Below are positions 50,315 through 59,663 of a stretch of 64,000 nucleotides of DNA, in pieces (positions within the stretch are counted from its first letter, which is position 1; every line of letters starts with the position of its first letter). The translations under genes were made by a program, and so were the position numbers. The stretch is from Thermoleophilaceae bacterium (lineage in GTDB: Bacteria > Actinomycetota > Thermoleophilia > Solirubrobacterales > Thermoleophilaceae), in NCBI GenBank assembly GCA_030448005.1, contig JAUJNT010000001.1, forward strand, positions 19,303-83,302. The letters run 5' to 3'. The notes under the pieces were generated by a model. That model made no database searches. It was not told where the DNA came from and worked only from the letters and a program-made list of their open reading frames with translations.

Positions 50315-50917
50315 GTGAACCCACGCGTGCTGATCGCGCTCCTCGTGGCCGGCGCCCTCGCCCTCGCGGCCGCGGTCCTCCTCGCCGGCCGAGGCGACAC
50401 CCGGACCGCCTCCGGAGCGCTTCGCTTCGAGGGAGCCACCCTGCCGAAGGGCCTGCGCGCGCCGGAGCTGGGCGCCGTGCGCACCCAGGACGGCCGGCGG
50501 CTGACGATGCATTCGCTGCGGGGCCGGCCCGTGATCGTCACCTTCCTCTACACGACCTGCGAGGACACATGCCCCGCACAGGCCCAGCAGATCAAGGGCG
50601 CGCTCAACGAGCTCGGCGAGCGGGTGCCGGCGATCGCGATCGCGGTCGACCCGCCGCGCGACGACGCGCGCCGCGCGCGTGCCTTCCTCGCCAAGCAACG
50701 CATGACCGGGCGGATGGACTTCATCCTCGGCCCGCGCCCGCAGCTGCGGCGGCTGTGGAAGGGCTACTTCGTGCAACCCCAGCGGGATGACCTCGAGCAC
50801 ACCGCGCGCCTCGTGCTCGTGGACCCGAAGGGCATCCAGCGCGTGAGCTTTCCCCTCGATCAGCTCACACCCGAACGGCTTGCCCACGACGTGCGGCTGC
50901 TGGCGCACGGGCACTGA
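50315..50917 (+). CDS. SCO1/SenC copper chaperone
   Basis: Protein of 200 aa with an N-terminal signal anchor (VLIALLVAGALALAAAVLLA). The thioredoxin-fold domain carries the copper-binding Cys pair in YTTCEDTCPAQ (CxxxC) and the distal His in LEHTARLVLVD. It delivers copper to cytochrome oxidase (CuA) on the outer membrane face. No oxidase gene is in the window. The next 209 bases hold no gene. Confidence 0.92.
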   Translation: MNPRVLIALLVAGALALAAAVLLAGRGDTRTASGALRFEGATLPKGLRAPELGAVRTQDGRRLTMHSLRGRPVIVTFLYTTCEDTCPAQAQQIKGALNELGERVPAIAIAVDPPRDDARRARAFLAKQRMTGRMDFILGPRPQLRRLWKGYFVQPQRDDLEHTARLVLVDPKGIQRVSFPLDQLTPERLAHDVRLLAHGH

Positions 50918-51126
50918 CCACAGTGAGGCGGCCTAGTTTGGGGCTGCTCCGCCGGGGGCGCTTCGCGACCGGCTGGGCGTTCCCCGCCTACAGCCTGGAC
51001 ACGCTCGCCACCCGGACTGGCTGACAGCATTCATTTAGGCTCGAACAGAGCGAAGTACGTTTGCCAGGAACGGCCGCGTCGCCCACCGAAGTGGTGCCTT
51101 GGGAGTCGTTTACCCGGGGGATGTGG

Positions 51127-51323
51127 CTAGCGGGATTCGGTCGGTGGCGGGATGCCCACTTGGCGGCAGATCGCCCGTGCGGTTCCGATGGGTATCTCGC
51201 GATGGCGAGGGACCGGCGTGCGCAGATCACAACTCGGATTGCTCCAGATCGCGTGCCGGCCGCCTTCGCGAACCGCGTGGAGCCGTGGTCGGTGAGGTGC
51301 CGCTCGAGATCGCGGCGCTTCAA
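51127..51323 (-). pseudogene. hicA: HicA toxin, frameshifted
   Basis: TTG 51323 overlaps the hicB stop (TTGA). The frame begins KRRDLERHLTDHGSTRF, as HicA does. The rest, REGGRHAIWSNP, then TPVPRHREIPIGTARAICRQ and VGIPPPTESR to the stop at 51127, is in another frame, with the catalytic His in GGRHAIW. The change falls at about 51265 and needs a one- or two-base deletion there. HicA is an mRNA-cleaving double-stranded-RNA-binding-fold toxin; as read, no active toxin is made. Confidence 0.85.
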
Positions 51324-51535
51324 GCTGCGATGTCGAGCTTGAGCGACTCGACGCGTCCGCCGCCGATCGGCGGCTCGCGACCCTCTGCGCGGTAGGCGGC
51401 CACTATTTCGTGCGCAGCGTCAAGCAGCATGTCCCGTGCCTCGTCGAGAGTCGGGGCACAGGTCACGACCGCCGGCCATTCGGCGAGCTGGGCCATCGTC
51501 CAGCCATTCTCGTCTGGCGTGAAGACAGCGGTCAA
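51320..51535 (-). CDS. hicB: HicB-type antitoxin
   Basis: Protein of 71 aa: TAVFTPDENGWTMAQLAEWP and VVTCAPTLDEARDMLLDAAH are the degenerate RNase-H-like fold of HicB. The C-terminal DNA-binding domain is missing; this short form is common when hicB precedes hicA. The TTG start at 51535 is uncertain; an ATG 9 bases upstream is in another frame. It neutralises HicA, whose gene follows and is broken. Confidence 0.8.
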   Translation of the reverse strand: MTAVFTPDENGWTMAQLAEWPAVVTCAPTLDEARDMLLDAAHEIVAAYRAEGREPPIGGGRVESLKLDIAA

Positions 51536-51643
51536 CGCCCATGTCTGAAGTATGTACCTCCTATCCCGAGTCCTCCGAGCATCGGCTGAGCCCCCACCCC
51601 GTAGCCACGAGCGCGCCTTGGGGCTCGGCCGCCCCGGTCCGTT

Positions 51644-51664
51644 ATCCTACCCCTCAGGTAGGAT
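51644..51664 (+). promoter_or_regulatory. Inverted repeat upstream of sufR, probable SufR operator
   Basis: ATCCTACC (51644-51651), 5 bases, GGTAGGAT (51657-51664): a perfect 8-base inverted repeat. It abuts a possible -10 box TACCCT (51665-51670), about 35 bases before the sufR ATG. Position and symmetry fit autoregulation by the Rrf2-type regulator. Confidence 0.7.
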
Positions 51665-51705
51665 TACCCTTTCTGATCACCGGTCCGGAGGCCGAGCCAC
51701 GGATG

Positions 51706-52226
51706 ATGTTCTCAACCAAGGCCGAGTATGGGGTACGCGTGATGGCGCACCTGGCCCGCCGCGAGCTGGACGGGGCGCCCGGCGTGTCGCCGATCGCACT
51801 CGGGACGATCGCCGAGGCGGAGGGCCTGCCGCTGGCCTACCTGGAGCACCTAGTGGCGCGCCTGCGGCGCGCGCAGCTGGTCGAGAGCCGGCGCGGCGCT
51901 CACGGCGGCTACTCGCTGGCGCGAGCGGCCGAGACGATCACCATGGCCGAGGTGGTCGAGGCCCTCGAGGGGGAGATCGCGCCGATCGAGTGCATCACGG
52001 CCAACGCCGACGGCGCTCTCGTCTGCGTGCGCGACGGTCAGCCAGGTCACGACCCCTGCCCCACCAAGCTGCTGTGGACGCGCGTCCAAGGCTCCATCGT
52101 CCGGACCCTCACGCAGATGACCCTTGCCGATCTGGTCGAGCCGGCCGCCAAGGCACAGAGAAGAAATTCGGCCGCGGCGCTGCGTTCCGCGGGCACACCT
52201 CGAACGAACTCGGAGACAGCAACCGC

Positions 52227-52230
<4 letters not shown>
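51706..52230 (+). CDS. sufR: Rrf2-family Fe-S regulator of the suf operon
   Basis: Protein of 174 aa. The winged helix begins MFSTKAEYGVRVMAHLAR; LPLAYLEHLVARLRRAQLVE is the recognition part and RGAHGGYSLARAAETITMAE the wing. Three cysteines in IECITANADGALVCVRDGQP and HDPCPTK are placed as the [2Fe-2S]/[4Fe-4S] ligands of IscR-like proteins. It is expected to sense cluster status and control sufCDSU. ATG 51703 is an alternative start. The stop overlaps sufC (ATGA). Confidence 0.88.
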
Positions 52231-52971
<741 letters not shown>

Positions 52972-52982
<11 letters not shown>

Positions 52983-54318
52983 CGCCGCCACCACCTGGCT
53001 CGACGAGCGGCGCGAGCAGGCGGTCGCCGCCTATGAGCGCGAGGAGGTGCCCACTTGGCGCCGCTCCGGGTTCTGGACGACCTCGCTGCGAAAGCTCGAC
53101 CTTGACGCGCTCGAGCCGCGCCGGTACGAGCCGCTGGATCAGCTTCCGCCCGTGGTCGCAGACGCGCTGGGCGAGGACGACCTCGGAGCCCTCGTGGTGC
53201 AGCGCGGAGCGAGCACCGTCCACGCGTACGTGGATCCCGACCTCGCCCGCCAGGGCGTGATCGTCACCTCGCTCGAGCTGGCCGTGGAGGAGTATCCCGA
53301 GCTCGTGCGCGAGTGGTACATGCGCCGCCTGTCCCACGAGGAGGGCAAGTTCCCGGCCGCGACCGCGGCCTTCTGGACCGGTGGCGTGTTCATCCACGTG
53401 CCCAGGGGCCTCAAGCTCGACAAGCCGATCCAGAGCGTCTACCTCATCGACGAGCCCGGGACCGCGCAGTACGCGCACACCTTGGCGGTGGTGGGGGAGA
53501 CCAGCGAGTGCTCGATCCGGGAGTACTGCCTGGGCGCGCCCATCGAGGGCCAGGCCCTCCATGCCGGCGCGTTCGAGCTCTACGCCCAGGCGGGCGCCAA
53601 CGTGCAGCTGGCCCATTTCCACGACTGGGGTCCCGGCCAGATCCACGACATCTCCACCAAGCGGGTGGAGATCGGCCGCGACGCCCACGTGGGCTGGGTG
53701 CCCGTCCACCTCGGCGGGAGGCTGATCAAGCAGACGCTCGACATCATCACCGCCGAGCAGGGCTCGGACATGCGCCACACCGGCCTCTACTTCACCGAGC
53801 GTGACGAGCACCTGGACCTGTTCACCAGCGACAAGCACGAGCGTGGCCACACCACAGGCGACACCGTCTGGAAGGGGGCACTGACCGGTAACTCGCGCGC
53901 CTCCTACGAGGGCCTGATCCACATCGTCAAGGACGCACAGGAGACCCACACCTACCTGCAGACGCACCAGATGCTGCTCTCCCAGGACGCGAAGGGAGAC
54001 GCGATCCCGTCGCTCATCGTGCAGACCGACAACGTGTCCGCCTCCCACGGCGGCACCGTCGGCGAGCTCGACGAGGAGCAGATCTTCTACATGACCTCGC
54101 GCGGCCTCCCCCGCTCCGAGGCCGTTCGCATCCTCGTGGAGGGCTACTTCGAGGAGGTGGTCCAGCGGCTGAACGACGAGGGCCTGCAGGGGCTCGTGAG
54201 AAGGCGGATCGCCGAGAAGCTGCTGGCCGCCCAGGATCAGGTCAACAGGTTCATCGGCGAGCGCGTCGGTGCTCGCCGGATGCCGGAGGCGGCCGAGAAG
54301 GAAGGGGCCGCCGCGTAA
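52972..54318 (+). CDS. sufD: Fe-S assembly protein SufD
   Basis: Protein of 448 aa. N-terminal helical part (WLDERREQAVAAYEREEVPT), then the right-handed beta-helix core with GVFIHVPRGLKLDKPIQSVY, AHFHDWGPGQIHDISTKRVE, RHTGLYFTERDEHLDLFTSD and NSRASYEGLIHIVKDAQETH. The C-terminal EEQIFYMTSRGLPRSEAVRI is shared by SufB and SufD. The N-terminus and lack of SufB's conserved cysteines mark it as SufD. It partners SufB, encoded at 62415. Confidence 0.93.
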
Positions 54319-55538
54319 TGGCCCCGGTAGCCGCCTCACTCGACGTGCGCGCCGACTTCCCGCTGCTCGGCCGGGGCTTTGCCTACCTCGACTCCGCCGC
54401 CACCTCCCAGAAGCCGGAGCAGGTGATCGGCGCGATCGACTCCTACTATCGGTGCTCCAACGCCAACATCCACCGAGGGGTCTATGCGCTCGCCCAGGAG
54501 GCAACGGACCTGTTCGAGGGCGCCCGCGAGCGGATCGCCGCCTTCGTGGGAAGCGAGCCGGCCACCACCATCTTCACGCGCAACGCCACCGAGGCGATCA
54601 ACCTCGTGGCCTACGCCTGGGGCGCCGCGCACCTCGAGGCCGGTGACGAGGTGCTTCTCACCCACATGGAGCACCACTCCAACATCGTGCCGTGGCAGCT
54701 GCTCTGCCAGCGCCAGGGCGCCACGCTGCGCTACCTGCACGTCTCCGATGACGGGCGGCTATCGCTGGACGAGCTGGACGAGGTGTTGGCGGGCGGCCGG
54801 GTCAAGATGGTGGCCACGGCTCACGTCTCCAACGTGCTCGGCACGATCAACCCAGTTGCTGAGATCGCCGCGCGGGCGCGCGCCGCCGGCGCCACCTCGC
54901 TGATCGACGGCTCGCAGGCCGTCCCGCAGATGCCGATCAACGTGTCTGAGATCGGCGCGGACTTCTACGTCTGGACGGGTCACAAGGCACTCGGCCCCAC
55001 CGGCATCGGCGTGCTGCACGGACGCCGCGAGCTACTCGAGTCGATGCCGCCCTTCCTCGGCGGAGGGGACATGATCGCCACCGTGGGGTTCGACTCCTCC
55101 ACCTGGAACGAGCTTCCCTGGAAGTTCGAGGCCGGGACATCCCCGATCGCCGAGGGGGTCGGGCTGGGCGTCGCGATCGACTACCTCGCCGCCATCGGGA
55201 TGGATGCGGTACGGGCACACGAGCGCGACCTCACCGGGTACGCGCTCGAGCGGCTCGCGGAGATAGACATCCTGCGCCCCTTCGGCCCGACGGACCTCGA
55301 CCACCGCGGGGGCGTCGTGTCATTCGAGGTGGAGGGCATCCACCCGCATGACATCGCCGAGTTGTGCGACCGCGAGGGAGTCTGCATCCGGGCCGGTCAC
55401 CACTGCGCCCAGCCGCTCATGCGTGAGATGGGCGTCCCTGCCACGGCGCGGGCGAGCTTTCACGTCTACAACTCGCGCGAGGACGTGGACCGGCTGGTGG
55501 ACGCGCTTCAGAAGGCGCGCAAGGTGTTCGAGCTCTAG
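54318..55538 (+). CDS. sufS: Cysteine desulfurase SufS
   Basis: Protein of 406 aa, group II desulfurase. N-terminus RADFPLLGRGFAYLDSAATS, PLP Lys in VWTGHKALGPTGIGVL, THMEHHSNIVPWQ, and the catalytic Cys in IRAGHHCAQPLM with the short loop of SufS proteins. It provides persulfide sulfur to SufU. Start and sufD stop share a base (TAATG). Confidence 0.96.
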   Translation: MAPVAASLDVRADFPLLGRGFAYLDSAATSQKPEQVIGAIDSYYRCSNANIHRGVYALAQEATDLFEGARERIAAFVGSEPATTIFTRNATEAINLVAYAWGAAHLEAGDEVLLTHMEHHSNIVPWQLLCQRQGATLRYLHVSDDGRLSLDELDEVLAGGRVKMVATAHVSNVLGTINPVAEIAARARAAGATSLIDGSQAVPQMPINVSEIGADFYVWTGHKALGPTGIGVLHGRRELLESMPPFLGGGDMIATVGFDSSTWNELPWKFEAGTSPIAEGVGLGVAIDYLAAIGMDAVRAHERDLTGYALERLAEIDILRPFGPTDLDHRGGVVSFEVEGIHPHDIAELCDREGVCIRAGHHCAQPLMREMGVPATARASFHVYNSREDVDRLVDALQKARKVFEL

Positions 55539-55552
55539 GTGGACCGATAGCC

Positions 55553-55936
55553 GTGGACGACTTCTACCGCGACTACATCCTCGACCACTACAAGAACCCG
55601 CGGAACTTCGGGACGCTCGAGCCCCACGACCTCGAGCACCACGACGTCAACCCGCTCTGCGGCGACGAGCTCGGGGTGCACCTGATCGTGGACGAGCAGG
55701 GAACGATCACCGGCCTCCGATTCCACGGACAGGGCTGCGCGATCTCGCAGGCATCCGCGTCGATCGCCTCCGAGGAGCTGATCGGGATGAAGGCCGACGC
55801 CGCCGCGGCGCTTGGCGCCGACTGGATGATCGAGCTGCTCGGGATCGACATCTCCCCCACGCGCCGCAAATGCGCGCTGCTGAGCCTCAAGGTCATGCGC
55901 GGCGCCACCACCGGCGACGCCTCCTGGCCGCAGTAG
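55553..55936 (+). CDS. sufU: Sulfur-transfer protein SufU
   Basis: Protein of 127 aa from GTG 55553. The zinc/sulfur-transfer residues are in NPLCGDELGVHL (Cys, Asp), GQGCAISQASASIASEEL and RRKCALLSLKVM. The insertion between the second and third Cys distinguishes SufU from IscU. It accepts persulfide from SufS and passes it to SufBCD. It is the last gene of the five-gene suf operon. Confidence 0.94.
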   Translation: MDDFYRDYILDHYKNPRNFGTLEPHDLEHHDVNPLCGDELGVHLIVDEQGTITGLRFHGQGCAISQASASIASEELIGMKADAAAALGADWMIELLGIDISPTRRKCALLSLKVMRGATTGDASWPQ

Positions 55937-56018
55937 CTCGCCGCCCCTCGGCGGCGGGATAGCGGCGGCGCTGTCGGGTCGAACAGCCGGCGCGGCACGG
56001 CGCTCGTGAGTGCGCCGG

Positions 56019-56465
56019 CTACTCGCGCAGGAGCCGTTCGCGACCGCGCTGGATCGCCCCGGTGAACCGCTCGAGGTTGCCCTCGAGGCTCCCGAGAATG
56101 CCGTCCGCATAGTCCTCGGCGGCCAGCCGGATCTGGCGCTCCTGGGTGCGGGCCTCCTCGAGGATCCTCTCCGCCCGGCGCTCTGCCTGCTTGGCGATCT
56201 CCTCGCTGTCGGTCAGCCGGGCGCGTTCATCGTGGGCCGCCTCGAGGATCCGCTCGCACTCGCGCTTTGCCTCGGCGAGCATCTCGTCGCGCTCCTTGGC
56301 GATCCAGCGCGCCTGCTTGATCTCCTCGGGGATCGTGGCGCGCATCTGGTCGAGGATCGCGTAGGTCTCCTCCTTGTCCACCTTGACGTAGCTGCTCCGG
56401 ATGCCCGACTTGGCACCGTTCACCGTGTCGTCCAGCTCGTCTATCAGCAACAGGACGTCCCTCAT
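56019..56465 (-). CDS. Coiled-coil protein, DivIVA/F0-b-like
   Basis: Protein of 148 aa, almost entirely helical: MRDVLLLIDELDDTVNGAKS, YAILDQMRATIPEEIKQARW, then charged heptads (IAKERDEMLAEAKRECERIL; AERRAERILEEARTQERQIR) and GSLEGNLERFTGAIQRGRER. No catalytic motif. Similar actinobacterial proteins are annotated as DivIVA- or ATP-synthase-b-like; a structural role in division or envelope is guesswork. It stands divergent from the methyltransferase. Confidence 0.7.
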   Translation of the reverse strand: MRDVLLLIDELDDTVNGAKSGIRSSYVKVDKEETYAILDQMRATIPEEIKQARWIAKERDEMLAEAKRECERILEAAHDERARLTDSEEIAKQAERRAERILEEARTQERQIRLAAEDYADGILGSLEGNLERFTGAIQRGRERLLRE

Positions 56466-56531
56466 GAGCTCTCTCTTCTACGTCCCTCGCGCGCTTCCTC
56501 CCCAGACGGGCGTGTAGCGTCCAAGTTCCTC

Positions 56532-57320
56532 TTGGCCCTCCTGCGCAACTTCCGGGCAAACACCGCGGCGGCGGTGGATCCGCGCTGGTATGAGACGTTC
56601 TTCGAGGACGACTGGCTCGAGCTGGCGGTCGATCACGACGTGTTACAGACACGCGCCGAGGTCGACTTCCTGATCGAGCGGCTGGAGCTTGAACCGGGCG
56701 CCCGCATCCTGGACCTCGCCTGCGGCCACGGCCGCCACGCGGTCGAGCTGGCGGCCATGGGCTTCCGCGTGACCGGCCTCGACATCAGCGAGCCGTCCCT
56801 GGCCATCGCCCGCGAGCGGGCGGCCGAGCGGGGAGTCGAGCTCGAACTGGTGCGGCTCGACATGAGCGAGCTGCGGGCCGACTCCGAGTTCGGCGCCGCC
56901 TTCAACTTTTCCTCCGCGTTTGGCTACCTCCCGCGCGAGCAGGACGATCAGGAGGTGCTGGCGCGGGTGGCCCGCGCGCTCGTGCCCGGCGGGCAGTTCC
57001 TGATCGACACGATGAACGGCCAGTGGCTCGTCCGCAACTTCGAGCGCCGGGCGGGCAGGAAGCTCGCCAGCGGGACGGAGATCACCGAGGAACGGCACTA
57101 TGACCCAGCCACGAAGCGCAGCAGCGCCACGTGGACGCTGGCGCGAAGTGACGGCAGCCGGTCCGAGCTGCGCCACTCCATGCGGATCTACACCTGCCCC
57201 GAGCTGTGCGGGATGTTCGCCAAGGCGGGTCTCCAGGTGAACGGCCTTTGGGGAGCGGTCGACGGCTCGGAGCTGAGCGTCGACAGCCGCCGGCTGATCG
57301 TGCGCGGTCGCAGGGGCTAG
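56532..57320 (+). CDS. Class I SAM-dependent methyltransferase
   Basis: Protein of about 262 aa. Core: ARILDLACGHGRHAVELAAM (motif I), VTGLDISEPSLAIARERAAE, FNFSSAFGYLPREQDDQEVL, ARALVPGGQFLIDTMNGQWL, then an insertion typical of methyltransferases beginning VDPRWYETFFEDDWLEL. No ATG or GTG fits; TTG 56532 is the best start, 11 bases after a TAGCGT box, and is uncertain. Substrate unknown. Confidence 0.83.
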   Translation: MALLRNFRANTAAAVDPRWYETFFEDDWLELAVDHDVLQTRAEVDFLIERLELEPGARILDLACGHGRHAVELAAMGFRVTGLDISEPSLAIARERAAERGVELELVRLDMSELRADSEFGAAFNFSSAFGYLPREQDDQEVLARVARALVPGGQFLIDTMNGQWLVRNFERRAGRKLASGTEITEERHYDPATKRSSATWTLARSDGSRSELRHSMRIYTCPELCGMFAKAGLQVNGLWGAVDGSELSVDSRRLIVRGRRG

Positions 57321-57363
57321 CGAGCCGGGGCGAACCGGCCCCACAGCCGGCGGGCCGCTCCCC

Positions 57364-57478
57364 CATCCTGCCCTGCGGTCACTCTGCAACCCCAAAGTAG
57401 GACAGCGCCCCCTTAGGCGGGCCAGCACGCTCCATCGTCCTGCCCTGCGGTCACTCTGCAACCCCTAAGCAGGACAGC
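57364..57478. repeat. Duplicated ~42-base element with inner inverted repeat
   Basis: Copies at 57364-57406 and 57437-57478 share CCTGCCCTGCGGTCACTCTG and the following CAACCCC-AAG-AGGACAGC with three differences. Copy 2 can pair GTCCTGC with GCAGGAC at its ends. It lies between two convergent genes. Confidence 0.9.
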
Positions 57479-57561
57479 CACTCCCGGGGCGAGATGCGTG
57501 GAGCCGGCCTCGACGTGCCCTCTGGCTGACGCCATGGTCGAAGGCAATCGCGTCGGCGGCG

Positions 57562-58500
57562 TCAGGGCGCCGGCGACGAGGCGCGCGCGGGCTCCACAGT
57601 CCCGGCGCTTGCAAGCGCCGGCGCCGGCTCCCCGGGCTCGCGGCGCACCACCGTGGCCACGGACAGCACGATGGCCGCGGCGCCCACCACCACGGCCACC
57701 GTGACCTCCTCGGAGAGGATGAGCGCGCCGAGCACCACCGCGATGACCGGGTTCACGTAGGCGTAGGTGGCCACCGTGGAGATCGGCGCGTTCTGGAGAA
57801 GCCAGGTATAGGCGGTGAACGCAAGCAGGGAGCCGGCCGTGAGCAGATAGAGGAAGGCAAGCATCGAGCGGGTGGAGAACGACGCGAGGTCAACCTCGGC
57901 CCCCTCGCCCGCCGCGAGGGCCACGGCGATCATCGCCGCGCCGCCGAGCAGCATCTGAAAGGCGGTGGACACGAGCGTGTCCGCGGGCAGGTCCATGCGC
58001 TTCGAGTAAAACGATCCGGCCGCCCATGAGATCGAGGCGAGCACGATGACGAGCATGCCGAGAAGCGGCGCATCTTCCGGCCGATCCCCTGGCAGCACGA
58101 GCACCGCGAGGCCCAGGAAGCCCACGCCCACTCCCGCCAGCGTGCCCCTGGGCACGCGGTCCCCGTCGAGCAGGCGCATGAGGACCACCCAGAGCGGCAC
58201 GGCACCGATGATCAGCGCCGCCAGGCCGGAGGGCACGTCCTCCTCGGCCACCGTGACCAGGCCGTTGCCACCGAAGCAGAGCAGCGTGCCCACGAGCGCG
58301 GCGGCACCCGCCTGCGCCCCGGTCACCTTCATCCGCGCGGCCCCGCCGCGAAGGCGCAGCGCGGCGTAGAAGATCGCCCCGGCCACGGCGAAGCGCACCC
58401 CTGCGCTCAGCAGGGAGGGCATCGTCTCCACCATGATCCTGATGGCCAGATAGGTCGAGCCCCAGACGACATAGACGGTGAGAAGGGCGGCCCAGACCAT
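57562..58500 (-). CDS. EamA/DMT-family transporter
   Basis: Protein of 312 aa with about ten membrane helices in two EamA repeats: WAALLTVYVVWGSTYLAIRI (repeat 1 start), GLAALIIGAVPLWVVLMRLL, then ISWAAGSFYSKRMDLPADTL (repeat 2) and ISTVATYAYVNPVIAVVLGA, the last being highly typical. It exports amino acids or other metabolites; substrate unknown. Ala/Pro-rich cytosolic C-terminus. Confidence 0.9.
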   Translation of the reverse strand: MVWAALLTVYVVWGSTYLAIRIMVETMPSLLSAGVRFAVAGAIFYAALRLRGGAARMKVTGAQAGAAALVGTLLCFGGNGLVTVAEEDVPSGLAALIIGAVPLWVVLMRLLDGDRVPRGTLAGVGVGFLGLAVLVLPGDRPEDAPLLGMLVIVLASISWAAGSFYSKRMDLPADTLVSTAFQMLLGGAAMIAVALAAGEGAEVDLASFSTRSMLAFLYLLTAGSLLAFTAYTWLLQNAPISTVATYAYVNPVIAVVLGALILSEEVTVAVVVGAAAIVLSVATVVRREPGEPAPALASAGTVEPARASSPAP

Positions 58501-58544
58501 CCGGGCACGGTCCCAGAGCGCCCCTACCGTGGCAAGTTCGTTTC

Positions 58545-59627
58545 CTACTGACCTGGATCAGCCGCGCTGATGGCCGTCGCCTGGGCGGCCGCCGGCTCCG
58601 CGGCGAGCGCGTTCACCGGACCCTCGATCCATACGCGCACGCGGTCGCCCGGGTGCCAGATCGGAAAGCCCATGCTGCGGCTTCGCAGCCGGCGCCCCGA
58701 GGCGAGCTTCACCACCACGAGCTGATCGTGGCCGTAGTACTCGCGTGCAACCACGACGCCCTCGTGGGAGCGATCCCGTCCCGGAGCCGGTCCGGCGCCG
58801 AGGGCCACGGACTCCGGGCGCACGAGCACATCGACGGTCCCCTCGAGCTCCTTGGGAATCGGGAAGCGGCCGAGCTCGCACTCCACCGCGCCGTCGGCGG
58901 CCGTGCCGGGCACGATCTCGGCGTCGCCGAGGAAGTCGGCGACCCAGCGGGTCCGAGGGCGCCCGTAGACCTCCTCCGGCGTGCCCTCCTGCTCCACCCG
59001 TCCATCCCGCATGACCGCCACGCGGTCCGCCAGGGACAGCGCCTCCTCCTGGTCGTGGGTCACGAAGAGGGCCGTGACTCCGGCTTCCACGAGGATCTCC
59101 CTCATCTCGCGGCGCACCCTCATGCGCAGCGCGGCATCGAGGTTGGAGAAGGGCTCGTCCAAGAGGATCACCTCGGGTGTCGGGGCCAGGGCGCGCGCTA
59201 GCGCCACCCGCTGCTGCTCACCGCCCGAGAGCTCATGGGGGTGGCGACCGGCCAGGCGCTCGAGGCCCACGAGCGAGAGCACCTCCGACACGCGGGTCCG
59301 GTCGGGAGAGCGCCCGAGGGCGTAGCCCACGTTGCTCTCAACCGTGAGGTGCGGGAAGAGCGCGTAGTCCTGGAAGACCATTCCGATCCGCCGGCGCTCC
59401 GGGGGAACGAACGTGCCCTCGCCTGCCACCAGCTTCTCCCCGACCAGCACGCGTCCTGCGTCCGGTCGCTCGAAGCCCGCGATCAGGCGCAGGGTGGTGG
59501 TCTTCCCGCAGCCGCTCGGGCCGAGCAGGGCGCATACCACCCCCCGCTCCACGTGCAGATCGACACCGGCCACCGCCCGCTTGCCGTGGAAGGACTTCGC
59601 GAGCCCTTCGCTCCTGATCACGCTCAT
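58545..59627 (-). CDS. fbpC: Fe(III)-type ABC transporter ATP-binding protein
   Basis: Protein of 360 aa: Walker A LLGPSGCGKTTTLRLIAGFE, Q loop GMVFQDYALFPHLTV, signature PHELSGGEQQRVALARALA, Walker B EVILLDEPFSNLDAAL, switch His in LFVTHDQEEALSLAD. The C-terminal regulatory (TOBE) domain holds VDVLVRPESVALG. The order binding protein - permease - ATPase matches FbpABC iron importers. It starts at 59627, 36 bases after the permease stop. Confidence 0.92.
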   Translation of the reverse strand: MSVIRSEGLAKSFHGKRAVAGVDLHVERGVVCALLGPSGCGKTTTLRLIAGFERPDAGRVLVGEKLVAGEGTFVPPERRRIGMVFQDYALFPHLTVESNVGYALGRSPDRTRVSEVLSLVGLERLAGRHPHELSGGEQQRVALARALAPTPEVILLDEPFSNLDAALRMRVRREMREILVEAGVTALFVTHDQEEALSLADRVAVMRDGRVEQEGTPEEVYGRPRTRWVADFLGDAEIVPGTAADGAVECELGRFPIPKELEGTVDVLVRPESVALGAGPAPGRDRSHEGVVVAREYYGHDQLVVVKLASGRRLRSRSMGFPIWHPGDRVRVWIEGPVNALAAEPAAAQATAISAADPGQ

Positions 59628-59663
59628 CGCGCATCCATCGTAGGCAAGGCGGGCACGCGCTCC

